A stretch of 64,000 nt of DNA, from positions 3,015,371-3,079,370 of the forward strand of contig JAHLJT010000631.1 of NCBI GenBank assembly GCA_031308135.1, given 5' to 3'. Position 1 is the stretch's first letter. The number at the start of each line of letters is the position of its first letter. The notes under the pieces are model-generated. The model did not search any database. It saw nothing but the letters and a program-made list of their open reading frames with translations, and was not told the origin of the DNA. The translations under genes and the position numbers were made by a program. Source of the stretch: Acheta domesticus (taxonomy: Eukaryota > Arthropoda > Insecta > Orthoptera > Gryllidae). Of this stretch, positions 45,493 to 56,224 are shown in pieces.

Positions 45493-46375
45493 ATTTTTCC
45501 ACTACATCACGACTAAAGATGATATGAGTCGGCTAAATATAAAATATACTCCAGGTTGCAACCAACTACCTAAGGAGCAGATCCGGTGACTGTCAGTGCC
45601 TCTACAATACTTTGCGCAAAATGTGGGCTGTTCCAAATACAGCGATTTCTTGCACTTCCCAGTCTTTTGAATTACCGGGGAGTTCAGACAAGTTCTTACT
45701 CAAATTTTGCGGAACAAATCCCAGAGCTCCGATAACAATCGGTACGACCTGTGCTTTTACGCCCCACATTGGGCTGATCTCGATTTTCAAACTTGTATTT
45801 AAGACGTTTCTCTGCCTGCTTGGTAACGACGTTTTGATCGTAAGGTACAGCAACAGCGACAAGTAAACACGATTTTTTCGCCAAATCCCGGATAACTATA
45901 TCCGGTTTGTTTGCCGCTATCGTGCGATCAGTTTGAATTTGTTGGTCGTACAGTATCGTACACAATCCAACAGACATCACCGGTTTTGGTGAGTGTTCGT
46001 ACCACTTGGGGCATGTGTTCGGAACTTCGAGGGCGGTACAGATCTTCTGCCAATGGAGGTAGCTATACACTCTGTCATGTCTTTTCAGGTATTCGGTCAC
46101 TGCTAGGATTGGACAAGCTGAGACAATATGATTAATGGTTTCTTCTTGCTCCAGGCAAATGCGGCATTTATCAATTTAGGAAATTTTGAAAACCGCTTTA
46201 TCATAATCTCGTCTTCTCAACGCCTGATCTTGAGCAGCTACTAGTACTGCTTCCGATTCTGGCTTCATTCTTCCCCTTTTAAGCCACATAAATGATTGAT
46301 CTTTATTGATATGCACCTTATCCATTCTTTTTAGATATTGTCCGTGGCGTGGTTTTATCTCTCCACGATTTCCTT
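45493..46375 (-). mobile_element. R4/Dong-like LINE, 5'-truncated copy 1
   Basis: A non-LTR retrotransposon fragment read on the minus strand. It keeps the region after the reverse transcriptase, with a CCHC motif and a restriction-like endonuclease, plus about 110 bp of 3' untranslated sequence ending in AATAATAACAATAA. The 5' break lies in a TTA/TTC microsatellite (46378-46504). TAA-rich sequence at both ends fits R4/Dong elements, which are known to insert in TAA repeats and to end in TAA tails. The clade name is inferred from domain order and tails. Confidence 0.75.
45602..46372 (-). pseudogene. LINE ORF C-terminus: CCHC and restriction-like endonuclease
   Basis: In minus-strand order: WLKRGRMKPESEAVLVAAQD, a TAA stop (46176-46178), the zinc-knuckle CRICLEQEETINHIVSAC (C-x2-C-x8-H-x4-C), RVYSYLHWQ, NKPDIVIRDLAKKSCLLVAV, then WGVKAQVVPIVIGALG and the end at AHILRKVL. 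This is the arrangement of restriction-like-endonuclease LINEs (R2/R4 type): knuckle, then PD-(D/E)xK nuclease. Damage: one internal stop, one frameshift near 45790, and in the nuclease an alanine (LLVAVAVP) where relatives usually carry an acidic residue. It cannot give a working enzyme. Confidence 0.8.
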
Positions 46376-46377
46376 AA

Positions 46378-46438
46378 CATTATTATTATTTTTATTATTA
46401 TGATTCTTCTTCTTATTATTATTATTATGATTCTTCTT

Positions 46439-46504
<66 letters not shown>
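46378..46504. repeat. TTA/TTC microsatellite between two LINE copies
   Basis: Mixed (TTA)n and (TTC)n runs with two GATTCTTC interruptions. It forms the 5' border of LINE copy 1 and the 3' tail of LINE copy 2 (both minus strand), so the tail of one element may have served as the landing site of the other. Confidence 0.9.
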
Positions 46505-47467
46505 GTTCCACTAATTAACGACTAGAGATGTTATGAGTCGCTTGATTATAAAGTCTACACTGGATTGCAACCAGCTTCCTAAGGAGTAGATCTAGGGATT
46601 ATCGGTACCAGTGGCGTAGCGTCAGGGGACGCTGAGATGCTGAGCATCCCCGTATATAAGAACCTTAAATACTGTATTGATAATCTTACAAGTGGTCTGT
46701 TGAGCGATACACGTTTTGTATTAATTTAAAATTGACTTCCTATGATTGAATTCGGCGGGCTGTTGAAGCTGGCCTCTGATTGGTTGGAAGCTAAAATACT
46801 TCAGCGTCTGCCGCCAGATTGCGACGAGCAATGACGCATGCGCAGATGGCGAGGTCCCCCTCTCCCCTCTTCACCCCTGGCCCTGAGAAACCCGACTGCT
46901 TTACGCTAGCGTCTACTGAGGAAAGAAGCTCGTTTGTGCACGAGAGCGCAGCACACTTCAGGCGTTCAGTAAATTATCTTTCTCTCTCTCACTCGGGAGT
47001 CCCCGCTTGGTCATGGGTACAAACTGTAGAAATAGTGCCTGACTACTATTTCTTAATTAATATCCAAGAAATTGTATTATCTCTTAAATAGATTACATAT
47101 TATTTAAGTCTGCAATGTATAAATTAACAAATGGTCTTATTGCCATTCGCGTATAAGAATTAAAGCTGAGCCATTGTATAATTTGCTTTCAAGACATCGG
47201 CAGCCCTGACTGCTGTGAGGATTTTGTGGGAAGCGCCTACACCGTCGTAAGCAATCGAGATCGTGGAAGTAGTCCCAGTGTATCAGCCTTGTGTTGCGTT
47301 CGCCTGTTAGACGAAGTAGTTGATAGTGACATTTTGTGTGTTATTGTTGAGCATCCCCAAACGTGTGAGTCACGCTACGCCACTGATCGGTACCTCTACA
47401 ATACAATGTGGGGTGTTCCAAACAAAGCGATTTCTTTCACTTCCCAGTTCTTTGCATTGCTGGGAGT
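46505..47467 (-). mobile_element. R4/Dong-like LINE copy 2, split by hAT
   Basis: 46505-46608 and 47386-47467 together align with 45493-45680: TGCAACCAGCTTCCTAAGGA against TGCAACCAACTACCTAAGGA, and GTGTTCCAAACAAAGCGATT against CTGTTCCAAATACAGCGATT. Only the last part of the ORF and the 3' untranslated region remain (about 185 bp of LINE). (TTA)n borders it on both sides (to 46504 and from 47468). The middle is a 777-bp hAT-like insertion with its target duplication. Confidence 0.8.
46609..47385. mobile_element. hAT-like element inserted in LINE copy 2
   Basis: Ends CAGTGGCGTAGCGT and ACGCTACGCCACTG are a perfect 14-bp inverted repeat. ATCGGTAC flanks both ends exactly (46601-46608 and 47386-47393), the 8-bp target duplication of hAT elements, and removing one copy restores the LINE alignment. 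TGAGCATCCCC occurs near both ends in the same orientation. A 90-codon frame at 46819 shows no transposase motif I recognise. The termini match those at 18538 and 25897, so this family was active more than once here. Confidence 0.9.
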
Positions 47468-47469
47468 TA

Positions 47470-47516
<47 letters not shown>
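47468..47516. repeat. (TTA)n microsatellite
   Basis: About 16 TTA/ATT units in an uninterrupted run, bordering LINE copy 2. Confidence 0.95.
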
Positions 47517-47539
47517 TGAGTATTTCTGCTGCCAGTCCA

Positions 47540-47840
47540 GGAGACTAGTCTTGCGGAGTCGCAGCGGCAGCAGTGGCCGTGTGCCCGCGGGGTTCCCTGG
47601 CGAGGGCACTGCTCGGCGGCGGCGCTGGGCCACGCCGGGGCCATCGCGTTCGCAGCTGCCGACACCGCAGGGGTTGTAAACTCGAGGAAATGAGTAATAC
47701 GCTTCCACGCCCGCGAGCGCCGCGCCGCGCCGCGCCGGCTCTTCCCCCGCCTGCCCCGCCCCCTCACTTACGCTCCTCCCCTGCAGCCTCAATTGGCAAC
47801 AGGTTACGTCAGGGGTGGCCAGCCTGCCTTCGGCGCGCGT
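47540..47840. other. GC-rich CpG island 10
   Basis: CpG-dense sequence directly after the TTA tract, with four CGCCGCGC-type units at 47717-47738. Open on both strands. No exon recognised. Confidence 0.5.
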
Positions 47841-47849
47841 TGCATCCTT

Positions 47850-49890
47850 CCACCTACTTTATCCTTTTAAAGTAGGCGACGCGAGCGGCACTGATTTCAT
47901 TTTCGTGCTTTTAACACCAGGATGCTCTTAGTTCAGTTCATTGTGTTTTTTTCGCAGTCGTATTTTGTTGATGTTTATCATTACCAAATAACAAGCTCCG
48001 ATAGATCTAGTACCAGCAGCGGAGTCCACGGCGCCCCTTCGGCCTACAAGCTCAAGTGTCACTATTGTAGACTGATGCTCTCTTAAACTTGAGGTTTTTT
48101 GAAGGGGGCAGTTATGAAATAATCGTAAATAAATTAAATTGGGTGATTAAGTTATCTCTTTTCACCCCCTTCTAAGCGAAGCACATCCTAACCGCATCCA
48201 TACTTTTCAACCGAACTTTGCTCTACCTTCCAGAAAAATATTTAATTGCAGCAAACACATTCCAATTTGATGAAGACAGGCAATTAGTGAAAAGCGTAAA
48301 AAAAAATAACAATAACAGATATTCAGTTTTCTATAACATCGCTGACGTTTTTTACGTCTCTCTCTCTCTCTCTCTCTCTTCAAGGAATCTATTCAATCTT
48401 CGGGGGGAGGGGTGCAGGTATAGTGTCCAGCCAATTTTCTTACAAAGAATTTTTCATTTACGCTGAGTATAAAGTAGATTCTTATTTGTTAACTTTTACT
48501 TAATGTTAACGTTAACAATTTACATATTTAGTTCTTTTACAAAATTATCAAATTATCGCCTTTATTTTTGAATATGTACAATTAGCTTCGGGAGTGGGAC
48601 GGCTGAAATCCCATGAGACCCTCCCTCCCCCTTGGGTGCACAATTGGTTCAATCTAATTTACCCTGTTTTCATCTCGTAACATGTTCATTCCAACTTCAT
48701 GATCATTCCAAGAGCATGGATCATTTGAATACTTATGTGAAAAAAGGCGCGTTTCCACCCCTGGTTTAAGTGCTCTGCACAGTACACAGTCCTGCGTCGT
48801 ACTGAGAAAGGAGTTTTCGACTCGCATGTAGCGAGACAATGCTCAACTCAGGTTCCTGTTCCACTACAAGTAAGTACAATTCTCTAACTCTTCTTGTAGG
48901 GTACTACCTTTCAGTAGTTCCAACCGGACAAAGCGAGAGAGCTCCAGAGAGAAATCGAAGCACTTGTTTTCGGGACAGTTGCATTGCGTGGGGCGAATCG
49001 GAATGACACGTTGTTCACCACAGTTTATTTGGCAACAACTTTATTTCTAAAAAATCTTGGAGAAGTGACAATTATGCCAAACATCAACATACATTTCTCA
49101 TACCATTCATTACTGACTGCAAAATGCATATGATCAGTTTAGACAGACATGCGTAAACGACACTGGAAGATAATGTGTCATAATTATTCACTACGGTACT
49201 AGAATGTACACCCTTTAGCATCGAACTGAAGTCGATTCATTTCAGAACAGAACAGCAGTCGATTTCATTTGATGATGTCATAACATTTCTCGTAAATATT
49301 TGCACACCATTCGACTCATATCCGAGTTTTTGAAAGGAAAGTTTCTGATTCTCTGGAAAACTGAACTGGAATGATCAAACCTAATGATGTTCCTTTATTG
49401 TTGCATGCACTGTTCAAAAACAAGTAAAATGTTTTTACTAATACTTTATTGCTTTTTATTTCATTCGATACGGAACTCGACAATGCATAACTTACCAGAA
49501 GCGAAAGGATCGGAGTTACGAGGAGGAAATATAAAAGCAGTTGAATGATGCTACGTGTTCTCGTATGGAGGGAATTATGAAAAAGAAGTATGGGAGGGAA
49601 ATATGAGAAGAAAAACAGAGTCATGTTAGCAGCTAGTTAATTTTTAAATAAGTAAATTTGAGTCATTAGAAATATGCAAAAATGCAATTTTTATGTGCAT
49701 GGACGTTAATTGGTTCTAATGCCGTTGACTATTCTTCATAAAAAAAATTATCCATTTTTGTATTTTATATTTCCCTGTACATCTTCTTAAGAAGTTCACA
49801 TACATCGTCAGGTTGCCGTCTCAGGATACATATTTCAGTGAAAGGAAACGAATACAGTTAAGCCGGAGACTTGTGTGTGAAGGCCACCCT
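47850..49890. other. Mostly unannotated; (CT)n at 48357
   Basis: A+T-rich sequence with a (TC)n microsatellite of about 24 bp at 48357-48380. No gene-like frame was recognised. Confidence 0.4.
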
Positions 49891-49899
49891 GAATTCAGG

Positions 49900-51075
49900 C
49901 GCGCGGGTGGGCGAAGCGTTCGACACGCAGCCCCCGGCCGCCCCGCCCCGCGGCGCCCCTCGTACCACCTATCGCTCCACACCTCCCCGCACCGCCCCGG
50001 GCGTCCCCGCGCCGGCCCGCGCCCCACGCTCCGCCCCGCGCCGCCTCCACCTCCGCGCATTGGCCCGCGCCGCCCCGCGCCGCCCCGCGCCGCCCCGCGC
50101 CGCCCCGCGCCGCCCCGCGCCGCCCCGCGCCGCCCCGCGCCGCCCCGCGCCGCCCCGCGCCGCCCCGCGCCATCCCGCCCTGCCCCGCACCGCCTCGCTC
50201 CTCCCCTCCGCCCGCTCCACCCCGCTCCGCCCCGCGCCGCCCCACTCCTCCTTGCGCCACCCGCGCCATCCCAACCTTCCCCGCACCGCCTCGCTCCTCC
50301 CCCTTCACCCGCTCCACCCCGCTCCGTCCCGCGCTGCCCCACTCCTCCTTGCGCCACCCGCGCCGCCCCGCTCCTCCTCGCGCCATCCTGCCCTGCCCCG
50401 CACCGCCTCGCTCCTCCCCCTCCACCCGCTCCACCTCGCTCCATCCCGCGCCGCCCCGCTCCGCCTCCACCACCGTGCACTGGCCCATGCCGCCTCGCTT
50501 CACCCCGGGCGTCCCCGCACCGTCCCACACCGCCCCGGGCCTCCTCACGCCCCCCCCCGCCCCGGGCCTCCTCACGCCCCCCCCCGCCCTGTGCCGGCCG
50601 GCGCTGTCCCCCCCCCGTCGCCCCGCGCCGGCTCGGCCAGGATGCGCTTCCTGCGGCGGCGTTTCGTTTTTGCCGCCGCCCGGCGCGGCGCCCCAGGGGC
50701 CTCCGGCGCCGGCGTCGGCGTTGGCTCCGGCGCCCGGGCGCCTCAGCTCCTCGGCGCCCCGCCGCGCTCCCCGCCCTGCTCTGCTCTGCCCCGCCCCGCC
50801 CCGCCCAGCCGCGTCCTCCGCGCCGCGCCTCGCTTCGCTCCCGGGAAGGTCGGCGGCGCGACCCTGTCCTCAGGGGGCCGAGGGGACCAAAGGGGGGGGG
50901 CGGGGCGTCGGGGGGGGGAGCGAATTTGCGTCTCGTGCGGAGTCGCTGGCCTGTGTTTATTCCTCGCCTGCGTTTATTGCCGCGCGGCGCCGCGCCGCGC
51001 CGCGCCGTCGCCGGCGCCGCCCATTATGGGCGCCGATTCCGCGGCGCCGCCGCTGCCGTGCAATTAGCCCAAGGC
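49900..51075. other. Large GC-rich CpG island 11
   Basis: About 1.2 kb of CpG-dense sequence, the longest island with 37.7-39.1 kb. It contains the CCGCGCCGCC satellite, a G-run cluster at 50893-50929 and CGCCGCGCCGCGCCGCGCC near 50987. Two plus frames of about 400 codons and a minus frame of 235 codons run through the same DNA; their Pro/Arg/Ala or Gly/Arg content comes from the repeats. Confidence 0.6.
50060..50605. repeat. CCGCGCCGCC satellite with higher-order copies
   Basis: 50066-50170 holds about ten near-perfect CCGCGCCGCC decamers. From 50172 the decamers diverge and larger blocks appear, each containing CACCGCCTCGCTCCTCCC (near 50187, 50284 and 50400, about 97 and 117 bp apart), CACTCCTCCTTGCGCCACCC twice, and CGCTCCACC variants. 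The C-rich strand is plus. Confidence 0.85.
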
Positions 51076-51079
51076 CGGG

Positions 51080-51960
51080 AGGAGGCGTAACTATTCTTGG
51101 AGAGCGAGGAGCTATTTTTGGGGCGCCTGCGCTAACGAGGGGTACGTGGATGTACTACGCAGAAGTGTCTGCCAAGGAAATAGTAACAAGTGTCGGCAGC
51201 GTAATTATCGGGAATACACGTTATGGAACTAATTTCAGGATTTCTTGGCGCTGATCTTCCTGTCAGTTGGTGGTCGTGGTGAGAGACGTCCTGTTGGTGC
51301 AACCCACGTTCGTAAATTGACAATGATAATTTGGATATTGATTTGAGAGTCATATTGATGAAATATTTTTCTGTCATGTTGATTTCTTCACGAATACAAA
51401 ACCGCGAAATCTGAGAGGAAATATGTAAAAAATATTAAGTAAATTCATGAAATGTAGTAAGAAAAAAATAACACAAAGAACAGGAATACTTGCATTAACT
51501 GCTTTATATTTATTTCGCGCTGTCTTCACGATGGCAACACCCCTGCTACTTTCGATCTGAACGTCATGTTGAAAGAACCCAATACGATTAGGATCAAAAC
51601 ATATTTCAACTTAAAGTTACGTTAATGTACCTCTTTCGTATCATAAGAAGTGCAAATCTTTAGTCTAAACGAATCTAGTTCTTCAGTCGAGACTTCATGT
51701 CCCTGAAGACAGTCTGTTTCATGACGGCTCCAAGATTCCCCAGTCTTCTGTTCCTTTGTTGAGAACAAATCAATACGTGCACTTGTAAAAACTGAATTAA
51801 TGGTCGGTCGAAAAAACTTCACGAAGAAACCATTAGTTTTAGAATGATGTGGAGCACATTGGTGCTTTGCATGAGAAGGCAGGAGGAAGTGTCGTATCAT
51901 TATCTGTGGTTGGCTCGCAAGTAGAGCAGTTCTTTCTGCTCAAAGCAGTACGTCCAGGAG
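51080..51960. other. No recognised feature
   Basis: A+T-rich sequence with short minus-strand frames that match nothing I know. Confidence 0.35.
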
Positions 51961-51967
51961 GTACACA

Positions 51968-52201
51968 GGGAGAGGTGGAGAGTACATCAACTGATGTCAC
52001 TGCAGTCCCTCTGACCGGGAGGTCCTAGGTTCGAGTCCCGACGCCAACCGGATTTTCGACACTAGCTTGTCAGCTGGGTCGAATTCAGTCGCTGTCTGGA
52101 GGAGAATTCTAGCGTCCGGCTGCTTCGATCGATAGTTTTCTGTGGTTTCTCCGATCAACACCAGGCGAATGCCATAGCAGTACCCTAACAAACGGGCCAC
52201 G
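51968..52201 (+). mobile_element. SINE family S, head and proximal body
   Basis: GGGAGAGGTGGAGAGTACAT, CTGACCGGGAGGTCCTAGGT and GGTTCGAGTCCCGACGCC (good B box) are followed by TTCGACACTAGCTTGTCAGC and the body to ACGGGCCAC. It ends abruptly at 52201 without the distal body or tail. Confidence 0.8.
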
Positions 52202-52254
52202 ATGGCAAATCTGTGGATGGGGAGCCACCAGAGACTTGAAGACAGTGCGTTACC

Positions 52255-52560
52255 AAAGAATTAAAACATATCGTGGAGGACATGGACAATTAATCTTGAA
52301 GTGTGCATTAAAGAGTTAGAGGTGGTGTCTTTCGAAAATCTCAAAGAATTTTTGTTACAGAAGAATTGAATAGATTTGTTCCAATTCTTTTCAAAGAACA
52401 AATGATATGTCGTATCGAGAGCCTAAAATTATAGTTTAAATAATTTACACAATTTTGATTTAGTGTGAACTAATTTTAAATAAAAGACCTGTGTCTTTTA
52501 TCTCAAAGAACAGAAAGAAAAATAGAGATAAAAACAATACAAGGTGATCTGAAATGACAG
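52255..52560. repeat. Unnamed repeat shared with 53.45-53.90 kb
   Basis: AGAATTAAAACATATC(G/A)TGG AGGACATGG occurs at 52259 and at 53868. A second block around 52456-52545 (AAAGACCTGTGTCTTTTATC, GAGATAAAAACAA) resembles 53460-53550 (AAAGAACTGTGATTCTTATC, GAGATATAAAAACAA). The order of the two blocks is reversed between the loci. Unknown family. Confidence 0.45.
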
Positions 52561-52749
52561 ATTATCCTAATAACTATAATAATACACGAATTTTGTTAAA
52601 ACAATGTTGCACAAAGTTATTACACCAAATCAATAGTCCATATTAAATCCAATTATGTAGGAAAAACTGAACATGTTAGAATGATTATAACGATCTTTTA
52701 AAGTTAGAAAGAAAGAAGAAATATGTTCATATTTCACGACAAACTAAGG

Positions 52750-53075
52750 AGAGTCGGATGCTTTGCTTTGCCTTTGGAAGCGCCGTTGGACAACTCATTG
52801 CGTCCGCCGCTGTCGTTCTCCACTGGGATCCGCAATCCTTAGAACCTCGCTTGCCTTCAACTTTTATTTGCCCGAGTGCGGCGGCGGTGGCGTCGGCGGG
52901 GACGGGGACGGCGGTGGCGGCGGTGGCGGCGGTGGCGGCGGTGGCGGCGGTGGCGGCGGTGGCGGCGGTGGCGGCGGTGGCGGCGGTGGCGGCGGTGGCG
53001 GCGGCGGCGGCGGCAGCAACTGCGTATCGTTGAGTATGGTTGCTGCCACCACGAGACGCTACGCAGTGTGAGAAG
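52750..53075. other. GC-rich island 12 with (GGCGGTGGC)n
   Basis: The 3' half is a nine-base GGCGGTGGC array of about ten units (52906-52998) that ends in GGCGGCGGCGGCGGC. Frames read Val-Ala, Gly or Arg-Trp-Arg by phase, all repeat products. The first 120 bp (from 52752) is non-repetitive and open in two frames, but resembles no known protein. Confidence 0.65.
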
Positions 53076-53079
53076 AGTT

Positions 53080-53930
53080 TTACGCGAAAAAAAGAAAAAG
53101 AAAAAAAGGTTCGACTTTTAAACCTACTGTTTTGTTTACCAGCTTGAATTTGAAATACAGGCAGGAAATGTCGGAATAAGAATGAAGAATTCTGCCCATT
53201 TCTATTAAAGAAAATTCAATTGTAACTTCAAAAAAGGAATTCCTCGAAAATTATGATTATTACACGAAACACTTTCCGCCCATTCTCGTCATTAAACAGA
53301 ATTAACTGACGAAAATGGATGTAATCAATACAGGAACGTGAACCATGTGACATATTACCATATACCTATTCCGTTTGACTATCACGCTCATGGTGACACA
53401 ATCTTTCTCTTAGAAAATGTATATTCTAAAACTATACGTCCTACATGACTCAATTTTGAGTTGTGCGAAATAATTCTAAATTAAAGAACTGTGATTCTTA
53501 TCTCAAACAACAGTTACCTAGAGATATAAAAACAAGAGAAGAAACGGATTTGAGGCGATATAGAACAGCAGCTGCAGCCACTAAAATGATAGGTGCTGCC
53601 GTATTCACAACTGCTTATCAGTCCTTTGCAAAGGAAAACGTTCGTTGAAACTTTCATAGTGGTGCTACAACCAATTCGAACCGTATGTAACGATTGTAAT
53701 TAATAAGTAATATTGCGAAGTGTAACGTTTTAATTCTTCAGGCATCTCGTGAAACACCCGTCCGCGAAAGAAGCCTCAGAGGTTCGAATTTGCAATTTTC
53801 AGAAGTTCTCAGCGTTGAATAAAAATTGAACTTACACTACATTTCCGCGTGTATGTCAAGCCATCAGAGAATTAAAACATATCATGGAGGACATGGATTC
53901 GACATAATGTGTCTAGCCCTCTCCTGTTTG
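53080..53930. other. A+T-rich stretch, second copy of an unnamed repeat
   Basis: 53440-53900 contains the counterpart blocks of the repeat at 52255. 53090-53108 is an AAAAAG-rich run. No gene was recognised. Confidence 0.4.
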
Positions 53931-54930
53931 TTGAAAACTACTAGGTTTTTTTTGTTTTTGTTTTTAAAAAAACGTACATATTTTTAATGATCTAATTTTT
54001 CTAGAACAGATTTATGATTAAATTTAATTTAAGATAAAATCTCTCCAATATTGTACAATTTGCAATATTAATTTTTGGCAGTTTTCGAAAATATAGAGAG
54101 TTCACCAAAAATTGGATCAGAGCCAATTTCTTTACAGTTGTTTGCTACATACGTGGACAAATAAAAAATTTAAAAAAACTGAAGCCATTTTCAAGACAAT
54201 TTAGAAATTTTTGTTGAGGTTTTGTGTAAAATACAATAAAATAAAAATTTTCATATCAGACTCAAAGGGTCTTTAAGGTCATTCAGAGCGATAGAGGACT
54301 GATATCAACTTTGGAGAAAAATCTCTGAGCGGTGTAGGTGCTAGTTATACCAAAAGCAAACGGAGAGACTGACATTTTTCCGTCACTCGATCTTTCGGTA
54401 TCATGGACCCACCTAACATATAATCTGACTACACAACGGTTTAAAGGGAGCAATTTAGTTCATTTACGAATAGTAACAGAATTTATCAAATTTTTTGTTT
54501 CCAGGGTCCGACAATACGAGTTTTCCTAACCAAAAAATTCCATTTTCTCCCTCACAGCATTACCACACTTTCTCTCTACTGCAAAAGCAGAATGCGAGAA
54601 AGAAAAAATGATAATATCCATTTCAATTTCCAAGATTCGCGACTTTAGCTAGATCGATCGGGGTATATAAGTTTTGGTGAGAATACGTTTCAGGTGCTAA
54701 TGTTGTTCAGAGACGGACACATGCCAGAGGGATGAGCAGTCAGAAATTTTAAGAAAATCTATCAAGGACCCACAAAATCCGGATTTTGTCTTCACTACGT
54801 ATTTGAAGAAGTGAAAATGCGAACAGGGGCAAGAAAAATCAACTTTTTTGGTATTAGGAATAGTACCCAAATGTGTTTCTCCTGCATAATTGTATAATAT
54901 TCTCTTTCAATGAAGTAGATACGGGAAAGT
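53930..54930 (+). mobile_element. Dispersed repeat A, copy 4 (two cores)
   Basis: Two core blocks occur in the same direction: 54287-54367 (CTTTGGAGAAAAATCTCTGA, GTGTAGGTGCTAGTTATACC) and 54645-54721 (CTAGATCGATCGGGGTATAT, AGGTGCTAATGTTGTTCAGA, GACGGACAC). The far end GAAGTAGATACGGGAAAGTA matches GGGAAAGTAAAA of other copies. This may be two adjacent or nested insertions. Non-coding. Confidence 0.55.
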
Positions 54931-54939
54931 AAAAAGAAA

Positions 54940-55160
54940 AACAAGACAAGTATATTTCACGTTCTAGCCTCATATATCGGTTTCTACCCAGACTCAAAGC
55001 CATTCGCTATATTATTAGTGGAAAAGTGAAGAAAAGCAAAAGTATATTTCACGTTCTGTTCAAGCTTAAGCAAAAGAAAAGAAAAGCAAGGGCATATTTC
55101 ACGTTCTAACCTCATATTTTGTTCTCTACCCAGTCCCAACGCCAATCGCTGTACCGGGTG
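54940..55160. repeat. Degenerate tandem repeat with TATTTCACGTTCT
   Basis: TATATTTCACGTTCT occurs at about 54951 and 55043 and CATATTTCACGTTCT at 55093. The first and third copies also share CTCATAT, CTACCCAG(A/T)C and CAATCGCT-like endings. Spacing is about 92 and 50 bp, so the middle copy is partial. Confidence 0.55.
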
Positions 55161-55169
55161 TCATGTGCC

Positions 55170-56025
55170 AACTGCTCAAGCTCGTGCGCTCCTTGAGGTA
55201 AGCACATTTTCGTCTAAACCAACGATCAGAAAACGATATACACGTGTTAAATGCTGTTTCTTCTCTATTTGGTTTCGACAATGAAACAGTACCTTATAAA
55301 TCCCCATCTCCATTGTTATAAACTCTACCATTGAAAGAAAGAAACGATAAATGCCCTCTAATGCTTTAGGATAGCATAAACGTGCTGCCCGGCTCTCCGT
55401 CATCTCTCTGCCCGTCAACAAATTGGTGGGCTGGTCTGAGAGCGAATGGGCTGACGCAACGGTCATTGGCAGCCATTGGAAGCCTATTTACTTCAAGAGC
55501 ATTAACTGTCATCGAAACCAAACGTATGACCACAGAAAGTTGAACAACGGAAGGACTGTAACAGCAGACGGCACACAATGATTATGAGAAAGGCAGAGCT
55601 TCAACCACAGTTTTAGGGCAAGCGCAAAGGAATTTTTTTCCGAGGCAGTACTTCCACAGGTTGTCCGGTCTTGCCCGCACCGAATTGAAACCACGAGTTG
55701 TAATGTCTGCAAACAACGACGTCAGCAAATATTTTAGCGTTCGCCATGGTAAATCAAGTGTCACACGATGTTTGCAGTTACTCATGTATAAAGCTTCCAC
55801 GGAAACTCGCGTGAATGCATTTCGCAAGTAGCAGACGTCCGCCGCCTCTTGCACTATGCTTGAAACCTTCAAAGCGTTTGGAAATTAGAAGTTTTTTATA
55901 CATAACTGTCACCATGTGGTCACCATTTTTAGACGCAATTACGCTCGGATGTATGTTCCGCAACAGTAAAGAAACCCAAGTGGTGACCATGTTACTGAGT
56001 AACAAATGTATCTTAATAATTAATA
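55170..56025. other. No recognised feature
   Basis: Several overlapping minus-strand frames of 60-96 codons fill 55176-56005. They have mixed composition but match no family I know and lack consistent coding signals. Confidence 0.3.
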
Positions 56026-56030
56026 AGAAT

Positions 56031-56220
56031 TTGTCGTCTCGATAGCTTAGTGGCTACAGCAACTGTGCGTAAACCAGGAGATTGAAGTTCGAATCTTGGT
56101 CAGGGTGACCAAGTCTTTTAACAAATTTGATTATTAGAAGCTTTTTTGTTGTCGACTGCGCAGCGAAGAAATGTTTTTCTTTCCTGTCGTCCACACTACC
56201 AGTTGCGGTTCCTGGTAATC
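56031..56220 (+). mobile_element. tRNA-related SINE (family T4)
   Basis: GTCTCGATAGCTTAGTGGCT carries an A box-like TAGCTTAGTGG and GAAGTTCGAATCTTGGTCAG carries a good B box. A body of about 100 bp follows and a SINE S copy begins directly after it. The head is well conserved for polymerase III, but the stem pairings of a true tRNA are not evident. Confidence 0.55.
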
Positions 56221-56224
56221 GACG

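Noticed and set aside
49813..51254. Frames of 425, 398 and 301 codons on plus and 235 on minus
   Set aside because: All overlap the same CCGCGCCGCC satellite and CpG island. Mutually overlapping long frames on both strands indicate lack of stop codons from composition.
55176..56005. Cluster of minus-strand frames as a possible gene
   Set aside because: Frames overlap in different phases, lack recognisable domains and have no consistent splice signals.
56031..56110. Possible functional tRNA gene
   Set aside because: A- and B-box motifs are present but acceptor and anticodon stems do not pair convincingly by eye, and a SINE-like body follows. Called as tRNA-related SINE.
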